Shown one piece after another: positions 26,286-36,300 of a stretch of DNA of 64,000 bases. The number at the start of each line of letters is the position of its first letter. Position 1 is the first letter of the stretch. The notes beneath the pieces are model-generated. The model saw nothing but the letters and a program-made list of their open reading frames with translations. It had not been told where the DNA came from and searched no databases. The position numbers were made by a program, and so were the translations under genes. Source of the DNA: Citrobacter sp. Cu233 (GTDB lineage: Bacteria > Pseudomonadota > Gammaproteobacteria > Enterobacterales > Enterobacteriaceae); the NCBI RefSeq assembly GCF_030332225.1, contig NZ_JAOWIF010000028.1, positions 62,001-126,000 of the forward strand. Direction: 5' to 3'.

Positions 26286-28472
26286 ATGTCTTTCACAACA
26301 CACTACAGGGACGAACAGCCCCGTTCTGCTATTGTCCCATCCCTCCTGGCCGCCTGTATTACGGCTGCGTTATTGCCTTGCACCAGCCTCGCCGCCTCCG
26401 CAGAAGAGACAGTGATCGTTGATGGTTCAGCCTCCGCCACATCCCGTGATGAGCAAGATTACAGCGTTAAATCGACATCCGCAGGCACAAAAATGCAAAT
26501 GACACAGCGGGATATCCCGCAATCTGTCAGCATCGTCAGCCAACAGCGTATGGAAGATCAGCAACTCCAGACACTGGGTGATGTGATGGACAACACACTG
26601 GGGATCAGCAAAAGCCAGTCGGACTCTGACCGCAGCAGCTATTTCTCTCGCGGATTCCAGATCGATAACTACATGGTCGATGGGATCCCGACCTATTTTG
26701 AATCCCGTTGGAACCTCGGCGATGCCCTTTCTGACACGGCCTTGTTTGAACGTGTAGAAGTGGTTCGTGGTGCAAACGGGTTAATGACCGGTACGGGGAA
26801 TCCTTCGGCATCTATTAACATGATCCGTAAACATGCAACCAGCCGCGAGTTCACGGGGAATGTCTCCGCGGAATACGGCAGTTGGAATAAGCAACGCTAT
26901 GTAACGGATTTGCAAAGCCCATTGACAGCAGACGGCAACGTGCGCGCCCGCATCGTGGCAGGTTATCAAAATAACGACTCCTGGCTTGACCGCTACAACA
27001 GTGAAAAAATGTTTTTCTCGGGGATTGTCGATGCCGATCTGGGCGACACCACCAGCCTGTCAGCAGGTTACGAATACCAGCGTATTGATATCAACAGCCC
27101 AACCTGGGGCGGCTTGCCGCGCTGGAATACCGATGGCAGCAAAAACAGCTATGATCGCTCGCGCAGCACCGCGCCGGACTGGACCTACAATGACAAAGAC
27201 ATCAACAAAGTCTTCGTGACACTCAAACAGCGTTTCGCGGATACCTGGCAAACAACCCTGAATGCTACACACTCTGAGGTCAAGTTCGACAGCAAGATGA
27301 TGTATGTCGACGCTTACGTTAATAAAGCTGACGGCACACTGATTGGTCCCTATGGCAACTATGGACCGGGCTATGATTACGTTGGCGGAACAGGCTGGAA
27401 CAGCGGCAAGCGTAAAGTCGATGCCGTCGATCTCTTTGCCGATGGTGGCTACGACCTGTTTGGTCGTCAGCATAACCTGATGCTGGGCGGTAGCTACAGC
27501 AAGCAGAATAACCGCTATGAGAGCTCGTGGGCGAACGTATTCCCCAATGAAATAGGTAGCTTCTATACCTACGACGGCAACTTCCCGGAAACCAACTGGA
27601 ATCCGCAATCACTGGCCCAGGACGATACCACGCACATGAAATCGCTGTACGCCGCGACACGCATTTCGCTGGCCGACCCATTGCATTTGATCGTCGGCGC
27701 GCGCTATACCAACTGGCGTATCGATACCCTGGCCTACAGCATGGAACAAAACCACACTACGCCCTATGCGGGTCTGGTTTATGACATCGATGATAACTGG
27801 TCCACTTACGCCAGCTATACCTCTATCTTCCAGCCGCAGAACAAACGCGACAGTTCCGGTAAATATCTCTCCCCTATTACCGGCAACAACTACGAGGTTG
27901 GTCTGAAATCAGACTGGATGAACAGCCGTTTAACCACCACCCTCGCCGTATTCCGTATTGAGCAGGATAACGTGGCGCAATCAACCGGCGTACCAATCGC
28001 TGGTAGCAATGGCGACACCGCCTATACAGCGGTGGATGGAACGGTCAGCAAAGGCGTTGAATTCGAAGTGAACGGTGCGATCACGGATAACTGGCAGATG
28101 ACTTTCGGCGCAACGCGGTACGTTGCGGATGATAACGAAGGCAATGCAGTCAATCCGAACCTGCCGCGGACTACGGTAAAATTGTTCACCCGTTATAACC
28201 TGCCTGCCCTGCCGGCACTGACCGTGGGGGGTGGAGTTAACTGGCAGAATCGCGTGTACAGCGATACCGTGACGCCATACGGCACGTTTCGTGCAGAACA
28301 GGGAAGCTACGCGCTGGTGGATTTATTCACTCGCTACCAGGTAACGAAGAACTTCGCTATCCAGGGCAATATCAATAATCTGTTCGATAAAACCTACGAT
28401 ACCAATGTCGAAGGCTCTATCGTCTATGGTGAGCCACGTAACGTCAGCCTCACCGCCAGCTACCAGTTCTGA
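26286..28472 (+). CDS. fhuE: TonB-dependent ferric coprogen/rhodotorulic acid receptor FhuE
   Basis: A 728-aa protein (E. coli FhuE 729), with very similar sequence throughout: a plug domain containing QRDIPQSVSIVSQQRMEDQQLQTLGDVM and a 22-strand barrel ending in SLTASYQF with the terminal Phe of outer-membrane barrels. A long signal peptide ends near SLAASA. It imports hydroxamate siderophores made by fungi. It is transcribed away from hinT as in E. coli; the gene after it is not ptsG but a tRNA, marking a break in synteny. Confidence 0.97.
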   Translation: MSFTTHYRDEQPRSAIVPSLLAACITAALLPCTSLAASAEETVIVDGSASATSRDEQDYSVKSTSAGTKMQMTQRDIPQSVSIVSQQRMEDQQLQTLGDVMDNTLGISKSQSDSDRSSYFSRGFQIDNYMVDGIPTYFESRWNLGDALSDTALFERVEVVRGANGLMTGTGNPSASINMIRKHATSREFTGNVSAEYGSWNKQRYVTDLQSPLTADGNVRARIVAGYQNNDSWLDRYNSEKMFFSGIVDADLGDTTSLSAGYEYQRIDINSPTWGGLPRWNTDGSKNSYDRSRSTAPDWTYNDKDINKVFVTLKQRFADTWQTTLNATHSEVKFDSKMMYVDAYVNKADGTLIGPYGNYGPGYDYVGGTGWNSGKRKVDAVDLFADGGYDLFGRQHNLMLGGSYSKQNNRYESSWANVFPNEIGSFYTYDGNFPETNWNPQSLAQDDTTHMKSLYAATRISLADPLHLIVGARYTNWRIDTLAYSMEQNHTTPYAGLVYDIDDNWSTYASYTSIFQPQNKRDSSGKYLSPITGNNYEVGLKSDWMNSRLTTTLAVFRIEQDNVAQSTGVPIAGSNGDTAYTAVDGTVSKGVEFEVNGAITDNWQMTFGATRYVADDNEGNAVNPNLPRTTVKLFTRYNLPALPALTVGGGVNWQNRVYSDTVTPYGTFRAEQGSYALVDLFTRYQVTKNFAIQGNINNLFDKTYDTNVEGSIVYGEPRNVSLTASYQF

Positions 28473-28492
28473 TAATACCCGGTCTGTAAAAT

Positions 28493-28515
28493 ATCCACCT
28501 GCATGTCAGGTGGAT
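28493..28515 (+). terminator. Hairpin after fhuE
   Basis: A perfect 9-bp stem (ATCCACCTG / CAGGTGGAT) with a five-base loop about 20 bases after the fhuE stop, followed by a short TTT. Probable terminator. Confidence 0.6.
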
Positions 28516-28530
28516 TTACCGAAAAGCTAA

Positions 28531-28570
28531 AAAGCAAAAAGCCCGCTCAAGTATCCTTAAGCAGGCTTCT
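28531..28570 (-). terminator. Terminator of the leftward tRNA-Asn gene
   Basis: On the minus strand, GCCTGCTTAAG / CTTGAGCGGGC (one G-U pair, four-base loop) is followed by TTTTTGCTTTTT, just past the CCA end of the tRNA. Confidence 0.82.
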
Positions 28571-28576
28571 TAAATA

Positions 28577-28652
28577 TGGCTCCTCTGACTGGACTCGAAC
28601 CAGTGACATACGGATTAACAGTCCGCCGTTCTACCGACTGAACTACAGAGGA
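28577..28652 (-). tRNA. tRNA-Asn (anticodon GTT)
   Basis: A 76-nt cloverleaf with encoded CCA. Acceptor TCCTCTG / CAGAGGA, anticodon arm with CTGTTAATC, and T arm GGTTCGAGTCC. It is identical to the second copy at 30400-30475 but in the opposite orientation. In E. coli asnW and asnU flank yeeO in the same inverted way. Confidence 0.97.
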
Positions 28653-28812
28653 ATCGTTGTGGAGGCTTATCTTAGCGGCGAAAAAACTTTTGTCAAACCC
28701 CAATTCCTACATTGGGGATCAATTGATGCTTCTCTCGACAGTTTGTTGCATTTACAGACATTTTAAATGGAAAAAACTTTGCAGCTTTTTTGATTCTCCT
28801 TCATCATTTGAA

Positions 28813-30300
28813 ATGAGGTTTCAACTTTCTTCATTAAGGTCCACTTTGAACGTCTCCGCAGCCTTACGCCAGGTCGCATCCCGCACGACCTGGTATGCCA
28901 AACGCAAGCGTTATAAAGTTCTCTTTTGGCGCGAAATTACCCCACTTGCTGTCCCCATTTTTCTGGAAAACACCTGTGTACTCTTGATGGGAGTACTGAG
29001 CACCTTCCTGGTGAGCTGGTTGGGTAAAGAAGCTATGGCAGGCGTCGGGCTCGCCGACAGTTTCAACATGGTCATCATGGCATTTTTCGCCGCTATCGAC
29101 CTTGGCACGACGGTGGTGGTTGCTTTTAGTCTCGGAAAGCGCGATCGCCGACGCGCCAGAGCCGCAGCCAGACAATCACTGGTGATCATGACGATATTTG
29201 CTGTCGTACTGGCGGCGGTGATTCACTATTTCGGTGAGCAGATAATTGATGTCGTTGCAGGAGAAGCTACCCCTGAGGTAAAAGCGCTGGCGCTAACCTA
29301 TCTGGAATTAACCGTGCTCAGCTACCCTGCTGCGGCAATTGCGTTAATTGGCAGTGGCGCACTGCGCGGTGCCGGAAATACCAAAATACCGTTATTGATT
29401 AACGGTGGTATGAATATCCTGAACATTATCATCAGTAGCATCCTGATCTACGGCATTTTTTCCTGGCAAGGGCTGGGATTCGTCGGCGCAGGTCTGGGGT
29501 TGACGATTTCACGTTACATTGGCGCCATCGCCATTATATGGGTGCTGATGATTGGATTTAACCCAGCGCTGCGCATTCCCCTGAAGAGCTATTTTAAACC
29601 GCTGAATCTTGCCATCATCTGGGAAGTCATGGGGATTGGTATTCCTGCCAGTATAGAGTCAGTCCTGTTTAACGGTGGCAAGTTACTGACACAGATGTTT
29701 GTTTCAGGTATGGGTACCAGCGTAATTGCCGGTAACTTCATTGCCTTTTCGATAGCGGCACTGATCAACCTGCCGGGAAACGCTTTAGGTTCCGCGTCTA
29801 CCATCATTACCGGCAGACGTCTGGGAAATGGACAGATTGCTCAGGCGGAAATCCAGTTGCGGCATGTATTCTGGCTCTCCACAATCGGTTTAACCGCCAT
29901 CGCCTGGCTAACCGCGCCGTTTGCTGGCGTAATGGCTTCGTTTTATACCCACGATCAGGATGTAAAAGAAGTCATTGTCATCCTGATTTGGCTGAACGCG
30001 GCATTTATGCCGATATGGGCAGCATCATGGGTTCTTCCTGCTGGATTTAAAGGTGCACGTGACGCCCGTTTCGCTATGTGGGTCTCCATGTTGGGGATGT
30101 GGGGCTGTCGTGTTGTCGCAGGCTACACCCTCGGGATCGTATTAGGATGGGGTGTCGTTGGCGTCTGGATGGGGATGTTCTTCGACTGGGCAGTACGGGC
30201 CGCGTTATTTTACTGGCGAATGGTCACAGGCCGTTGGCTGTGGAAATACCCACGTCCTGAACGTGAAAAGTGTATAAAACAACCGTCTGCGTCTGAATAA
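28813..30300 (+). CDS. yeeO: MATE-family efflux transporter YeeO
   Basis: About 495 aa from the ATG at 28813, with twelve predicted membrane segments in two MATE repeats. The core (ITPLAVPIFLENTCVLLMG onward) is close to E. coli YeeO, which exports FMN/FAD and dipeptides. The frame is open back to a TTG at 28657, giving the 547-aa form that matches the E. coli annotation. That TTG lies in the promoter of the divergent tRNA, and only the Met at 28813 is shared with E. coli, so I prefer it; start uncertain. Confidence 0.9.
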   Translation: MRFQLSSLRSTLNVSAALRQVASRTTWYAKRKRYKVLFWREITPLAVPIFLENTCVLLMGVLSTFLVSWLGKEAMAGVGLADSFNMVIMAFFAAIDLGTTVVVAFSLGKRDRRRARAAARQSLVIMTIFAVVLAAVIHYFGEQIIDVVAGEATPEVKALALTYLELTVLSYPAAAIALIGSGALRGAGNTKIPLLINGGMNILNIIISSILIYGIFSWQGLGFVGAGLGLTISRYIGAIAIIWVLMIGFNPALRIPLKSYFKPLNLAIIWEVMGIGIPASIESVLFNGGKLLTQMFVSGMGTSVIAGNFIAFSIAALINLPGNALGSASTIITGRRLGNGQIAQAEIQLRHVFWLSTIGLTAIAWLTAPFAGVMASFYTHDQDVKEVIVILIWLNAAFMPIWAASWVLPAGFKGARDARFAMWVSMLGMWGCRVVAGYTLGIVLGWGVVGVWMGMFFDWAVRAALFYWRMVTGRWLWKYPRPEREKCIKQPSASE

Positions 30301-30399
30301 GCGACGAAATGAGGAATATTTCAGCAAACGATCGCAAATATCCATTCAGGCTTTGACAACGCAGACAGGCATCGCTAATATTCGCCCCGTTCACACGAT

Positions 30400-30475
30400 T
30401 CCTCTGTAGTTCAGTCGGTAGAACGGCGGACTGTTAATCCGTATGTCACTGGTTCGAGTCCAGTCAGAGGAGCCA
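30400..30475 (+). tRNA. tRNA-Asn (anticodon GTT)
   Basis: A 76-nt tRNA identical to the copy at 28577-28652 but on the plus strand. Its 3' end is followed within 150 bases by an integrase remnant, so it is a likely integration site, as asn tRNAs are for the Yersinia high-pathogenicity island and related elements. Confidence 0.97.
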
Positions 30476-30623
30476 AATTCTTGTTTTCAGGCGTGCTTAT
30501 AAGTCCCTATGCAACTAGGCGTTAATAGGTTAGCGTGAAAATCTTTCCCGATGCGTATCTGGCTTTTCCCGCGCATCCGGCGAAATTGGGGTCATTTCAG
30601 TTCGATGATGGAGTGACCACCCT

Positions 30624-30890
30624 ATGTCCATATCCGACACAAAAATCCATAGCATCAAGCCTTCTGATAAACCTTTTAAACTGACCGATTCTCGTGGTCT
30701 GTATCTGCTTGTCAATCCTGGTAGTTCACGCCTCAGGTATCTCAAATATCGTTTCAATCGAAAAGAATCCCGTACAACAACGCATGACGGCAAAAGCCGC
30801 CACGTCACCGGAAAAATGCCTGGGCCCGTTGCGGTGGCATGGCACACGACTATTTATGCCTATTTTAGGCAGAGTGCTGGCAATGGCTGA
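30624..30890 (+). pseudogene. P4-type tyrosine integrase remnant (DUF4102 end only)
   Basis: The first ~50 codons read as a P4-type island integrase N-terminus (LTDSRGLYLLVNPGSSRLRYLKY). After that, integrase-like pieces continue in shifted frames: NPVQQRMTAKAATSPEK in the frame open at 30694, and GPVAVAWH back in the first frame. The normal segment between KESR and NPVQQR is missing and the entire catalytic domain is gone; the 3' part runs into the converging LuxR-type gene. It is a dead remnant that marks the left end of an old island. Confidence 0.82.
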
Positions 30891-31522
30891 TCCGTCAGTC
30901 TGCAAGTTAGCTCATAACGCTTCTGCCACAAAATAAAATCCATCAGCTCGACATTATTGCTCAAACCTAATTTTCGCATGAGGCTATGTTTCTGTGCACT
31001 TACCGTCTTCGGGCTGAGAGCCAGCCTGTCCACCAATTCTGATAATGAGGCTCCCTGGCTCAAGTAGTCGGCGACTCGTTTTTCAGATTTAGTTAATAGC
31101 GACGGACAGCAGGCATGACAACTAACCTCTTTCATCTGGAACCGTCGATGCCAGGCCAATATTATCTGACGCCGAATTTCCGCAAGAGTATCCGTTCTGC
31201 GCAGAAACACACAGTTATGCTGACACGGCAGAATCGTGTTCAGCGGAATCTTTCCACGTGCCGAGCTGATCACAATCATCAGGCTGCCCCGCTTACGTAA
31301 TCTGTATTCAGGATGACACATTGCCTGCACACCCGCGGCACAATGTTCAACATAGATATCTGCAACGCGGATGGAGGAATTGCCTGGTGAGCCAGTCATT
31401 CGGACCAATGGAGTCCCCATTCCATGACTAAAAATATCTTCCAGTAATGACCACATTCCCTGACTATATATCTGGTTATCATCATTAAATGTCACCAGTA
31501 ATTTTGAAGGTTTTAATTTCAT
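30860..31522 (-). CDS. LuxR/FixJ-type HTH transcriptional regulator
   Basis: About 220 aa. The C-terminal GerE-type HTH (LTKSEKRVADYLSQGASLSELV, then LSPKTVSAQKHSLMRKLGL) is well formed. The N-terminal half lacks the phospho-acceptor residues of a response-regulator receiver, resembling RcsA/BglJ-type orphans that work in heterodimers. The ATG at 31522 has AGGA eight bases upstream. It lies before an EAL gene and an autotransporter on the same strand, but with a 240-base gap, so it may regulate them rather than share an operon (inference). Confidence 0.8.
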   Translation of the reverse strand: MKLKPSKLLVTFNDDNQIYSQGMWSLLEDIFSHGMGTPLVRMTGSPGNSSIRVADIYVEHCAAGVQAMCHPEYRLRKRGSLMIVISSARGKIPLNTILPCQHNCVFLRRTDTLAEIRRQIILAWHRRFQMKEVSCHACCPSLLTKSEKRVADYLSQGASLSELVDRLALSPKTVSAQKHSLMRKLGLSNNVELMDFILWQKRYELTCRLTDQPLPALCLK

Positions 31523-31763
31523 TAATCTATTCCTGCTGCTCATTTGTGCATTTCTGATTTATCGCTGGGTTAAACACCTGGCAATAATCGAAGACGAAAT
31601 TAGTTAGAAATAATGACTATAATACACAACCGTTACCAGACTGTATTTTTCACGACATTTTCGTTAGTTATAAACTGATTATAAATACCCTCCCTCCGTA
31701 ATACACAGAAGCAGAAGACATATTCAACTAAAATTAATTTAACAAAAACAATAATTAATACAC

Positions 31764-33218
31764 TTATCTTTTGTGGACAAAATTATCAAACCTGGTGTAA
31801 AAAACACTAAAGGGAACGGGCTTGCTAAAAAGATACCCTTGTCCAAGAGCAACCCCCATCTGCTGGAGTTTCTCCTGTTGTTTTTTATTTTCAATACCTT
31901 CAGCGACCAAAGGAGTCTGTATCAGTTCAGAAAGATGAACAATATTGCTAACGATGGACTCTTCGACTCCGCCTCTGCCCAGTGAATCAATAAACATCTT
32001 GTCTATTTTCAGATATTGAGGAGAAATTCTCTGCAAAGCGGCATGGTTCGAATAGCCAGTACCAAAATCATCCAGAGCCAACGATGCACCTGCGTCTTTC
32101 AACCGGTTAAGTACATTTTCCGGGATTAAATTCAGCTGTCTTTCGGTGATTTCCAGCATCACACCGATATCGATCAGACTCATGCGTTGAATAAATCGAA
32201 TACAGGCATCTGTAAACTTATTGCACTCCAGGGATTCCGGTGGAATGTTAATTCCGATATGAAATGGATTTTCTCTCCGATAACTTATTTGTTGCATATC
32301 CACTTCTACCCGCTCCAGTAAACTGAGCGTCATTGCATTAATCAACCCATGTTGTTCCGCGTCATGAATAAACTCATTAGGTGTAACAATCCCCCGCTCC
32401 GGATGGTTCCATCGGGCAAGAACTTCAGCCCCCACAATTTTTCCGGACATGAGATCGACGACAGGTTGATAATATGGGATAAATTCGTCGTTATCGATCG
32501 CCCGTGCCAGCATTTCAATCGATGATAATCGATGTATATAACGCAGATGAACACATGATGCTATCAACAGAATGAAAAATAAAATAATGATATAACGATT
32601 ATCTTGTAAATAATCACCGGCCTGCCGATTGGATTTATCCACAATCCAGAAAGGATAATTATGTGAAGCCGCGGGGAGCATAGATTTGCTATCGGGATGC
32701 AGTAAGAACAACGCATCTATTTTTTTATCATGGGAAAATTTTTGTAAAATATTATCGATGACTGCCTTATAGACCGCAACCGCAACCACTTGCCCTGCAG
32801 CGGGGAAATAAACCATGTACATATCCGTCTTTTGACGATGAACCAACTCAATCATCAAAGAGCGCGTGGTTGTACCTGGCGAATGAATTCCCAGCGATTC
32901 CCGCCCTTCAAGAGATGAACAGGTCCATTCGCCGTTTTCGATAATATTGAGCGAGCGAATACTGTCTTCTGATGCTGTCAGACGGTTCAGTGTTCGCAGC
33001 AAATCGTCCGTACAGTCTTTGTGAATATGTGGGCTGGCAAGTACTGCCAGTGTCCGTGCGCCATTAAAAACACGATTAATTTCTTCCACCAGATTACCTA
33101 CTGCGTTCTCCCTGATGAGTTCTTCCTCTTTATTCCATTGCAGCCATGAGGCCAGCATTCCGGTCAGAAGAAAAAGTAACACCATCACTGTGGGCGCAGC
33201 TTTCTTGGTTATAAGCAT
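31764..33218 (-). CDS. CSS-motif EAL-domain c-di-GMP phosphodiesterase
   Basis: About 484 aa. An N-terminal membrane helix, a periplasmic CSS-type sensor domain (ENGEWTCSSLEG) and a second helix (YIIILFFILLIASCVHL) are followed by an EAL domain. The catalytic motifs are EVL (in place of EAL), LEITER, DDFGTGYSN, LKIDK and AEGIE, so activity is likely. CSS-EAL enzymes sense periplasmic redox state via DsbA/DsbB-dependent cysteines. The ATG at 33218 has GAG six bases upstream. It lies 100 bases downstream of a large adhesin. Confidence 0.88.
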   Translation of the reverse strand: MLITKKAAPTVMVLLFLLTGMLASWLQWNKEEELIRENAVGNLVEEINRVFNGARTLAVLASPHIHKDCTDDLLRTLNRLTASEDSIRSLNIIENGEWTCSSLEGRESLGIHSPGTTTRSLMIELVHRQKTDMYMVYFPAAGQVVAVAVYKAVIDNILQKFSHDKKIDALFLLHPDSKSMLPAASHNYPFWIVDKSNRQAGDYLQDNRYIIILFFILLIASCVHLRYIHRLSSIEMLARAIDNDEFIPYYQPVVDLMSGKIVGAEVLARWNHPERGIVTPNEFIHDAEQHGLINAMTLSLLERVEVDMQQISYRRENPFHIGINIPPESLECNKFTDACIRFIQRMSLIDIGVMLEITERQLNLIPENVLNRLKDAGASLALDDFGTGYSNHAALQRISPQYLKIDKMFIDSLGRGGVEESIVSNIVHLSELIQTPLVAEGIENKKQQEKLQQMGVALGQGYLFSKPVPFSVFYTRFDNFVHKR

Positions 33219-33318
33219 AATTAACTCGTTTTTGTCGGGCAAAGCCCCCATCGGGGTGCTTACGGTATCGTTAAGAAATTAAGGTGAAAGCCTTACAAGC
33301 GGCATCAATCCAACAGCA

Positions 33319-36300
33319 TCAGAAATTCCATTTCACACCGACCATTGCGGCGCTGTCGTTATAGCCTTTATTGCCCACCTGAACGCCAACGTTACCCCAC
33401 AGATTCAGATGGGAAGTTACCTGACCTTCCACACCGACTTTAACTTCACCGATATTTTTCGCACCATTCTGACGGATATTCACACCATCCATTGTTGTAC
33501 TAAAATCTCGGCTATTGTGGATCCAGTTGATCTCAGCAAAAGGCTGGAATTCGCGCGCTTTACCGTTGTCCATCTGATGATGGCTGTTAATCCAGGTTTT
33601 CAAACCCAAACGCGTCTGAAGATTACCGCTGCCGTTGCTGCTGACACGCGTCCCGTTGCTTTCAAGATGGTCGTCAGCGTCCACGCCCATCCACACAACC
33701 TGCGCCTGAGGTTGTACATACCATTCGTTCAGCGTCCCTTTGCTGCCATTGAACGCGCCCAGTTTCTGGGTATAGCCCGTTTCCAGTGAGGTCGTTACTC
33801 CGCTGGATTTATACGATTCACCCTGCAGATCATCACCCTTCACATGGTTATCGAACCAGTTGTACTGTACCCAGCTATCCAGATAAGCGCCGTTGTGTGA
33901 CTCATCATTGGCATACCTGGTCGCATACGCGCCGACGCTATAGCCATTCACCGATCCCTTAGCATCGTATCCAGTACGTGAAGAGCGAGTGTTATTGTGT
34001 TCATTGCCATAGCCCGCCATCACGCCAAGATGCCAGCGATCTATCCCGTTTTGACTCCACTGAGCAATATCTCCCCCTAGTTGCAGCACATAGCGATTAC
34101 TCTGGGTTTTCAACTGCCCGCTGCCATCACGCCAGCTATTGTGTCCTCCGACATGACGCATCCACATACTGGTAACTTTCTGCTCCCCGGTAAGTGCATC
34201 CGTGTACCGGGTCTCACCCTGACGATCGTGAAGTCGCGTGACGAACATATTGTTCGCTGCTGCCAGGTTAGCGGTGTAACTGCTACCTTCCGGACGCAGG
34301 TCCTTCCCGGTATCTGGATTGGGTTTCGGATCGGGATCCGGATTGGTTTTACCGCTGGTGAGGTACCAGTTGCCGCTGTTCTCATCCAGACCACGCCCCA
34401 GGGTATAATCGTAGGCACCCGCGACAATACGCCCCGCCTGGGTAAATTCACCGTTTGACTGTCCATCAACGTGAATCACCTCTATTCCGTCGACAGTCGC
34501 AGCCCCTTTACCGCCCGCATTCGTCACACTGACAGACGTTTTGCCGCTCGTATTGCCATTAATCACCAGCTTATCCGTAACGGAACTGTCGTCACCCAAC
34601 GCCGCATTTAATGACAGATGGCCATCGTTACCGGTGTAGTTCCCCTTAACGACCAGTTGATTACCCGCCAGTTGACCATGAATACCAGTAACAAGGTCGC
34701 CGCTGTTCGACAAATCACCACCGACAGTAAACAGCTGAGGGTTGTCACTCACCACCGACCCGACCCGCAACATACCGCCGTTATCGATGCTGCCTGCTAC
34801 TCCGCCAGAGCCGGAAAGCACTGCCCCGTCATGAATAGTGACCTGCGTACTGGCAAGTACCACCGGAGAGTCTGCGTGTCCCAGTTCCAGTCCACCTTGT
34901 TCGATAACAGTCTGGCCGGTCCAGGCCGCGTTATCGCCTACGGTAATGGTCCCTGCGCCTGTTTTGGTTACGCTTCCCTGACCGTAGATCTCATTGTCGA
35001 GTTGCCATGTGCTCTCACTGTTAAGTACCAGTGAACCAACATTACTGACTTGCGCATCGCCCAGATTTTCCGCCGTCGAAGCCGTAAGCCGGGAGTCCGC
35101 ATCAATGGTGAACTGTCCGGAGAAATCACTGTTATTCCCAGCCAACACCACATCGCTGCCGCTCAGTTCTACCAACCCAGCATCACTGATATTGTTATAT
35201 AGCGTGCCCGCGGATTTGCTCAGAGACAGCGTGCCCGCTGCGATGATATTTCCCACACCCAGACCAAGGGTATTATTCATCAACACACTTGCATCTTCTG
35301 CGATGGTTGTTTTAGCCGTCAGCGCACTGTTTTCACCGGTTACCGTCAACGTGTCGCCCATAATCTTCAGCTCGCCGTTGCCAGCTAGCGTACCGTCAAC
35401 AAAACCACCATGTTGCAGCGTCAGGCTTCCACCGTTGATATTCAGCAACGAATCCGCCGTAGCAGACAGTTGATCAATTGTCTGGCTGTGACCATTCATA
35501 TCAAAACCGGTTTCTGCTGCCAGACGTAACTCACTCGTTTGACCAAGAACGTTGTCGTTTTGCATCAGCAAATTACCACCACGAACATCGGTGATCCCGG
35601 TGTAATCATTATCAGTATTAGACAACGAAACGGTCTGCCCTTTCTGGCTGTCAATTGCCAGATCGCCATTACCCGTTACACGGGCACTGAGGTCTGCCGC
35701 ATTTCCGCTATTACCATTCGCACCCAGGGTCAGCGCATTATCGCCAGACGCAAGAAGTTCAACCTGCGTCAGCCCGTAACTGATATACAATCCGTCATTA
35801 TTCTCACCACTGGTAAGACGGTAATCATAGGTCCCTTCAGCGACAACCTCGCCGTTCTGACTGATAGAGGATTCGACGGCGTCACTGATAACCTTTCCGT
35901 TCTGGTCCGTCAGCGTCAAATTACCTGCGCTGCCGATAGTGTCCCCATCGCTGGAAACCAGTTGAATCAGGCTGTTACCATCATCCTGCTCCAGAAGAGT
36001 GATATGGGTATTCGGTGTGGGAGTATCGTTATTTATCATTCCCCCGGTGGTTACCTGTATCGTTCCCTTCCCTGAAACATCCAGATCTCCGGTGGTATGA
36101 ACTGTTTTCGTACTTTCTGTCTGACCGGGGATAACATCTCCGAACACCAGCTTGCCACCATCAAACGCAAGCTCGTCAATAACCTGTTGACCCTTCCCAA
36201 CACTGACCACACTTCCTTCACCTAAACTCAGCAACATATTTTTCAGTGCAGCAGTATTCGTACCCGCCAGAGAAAATAATGTGTCTTTAAGCGCCAGCGT

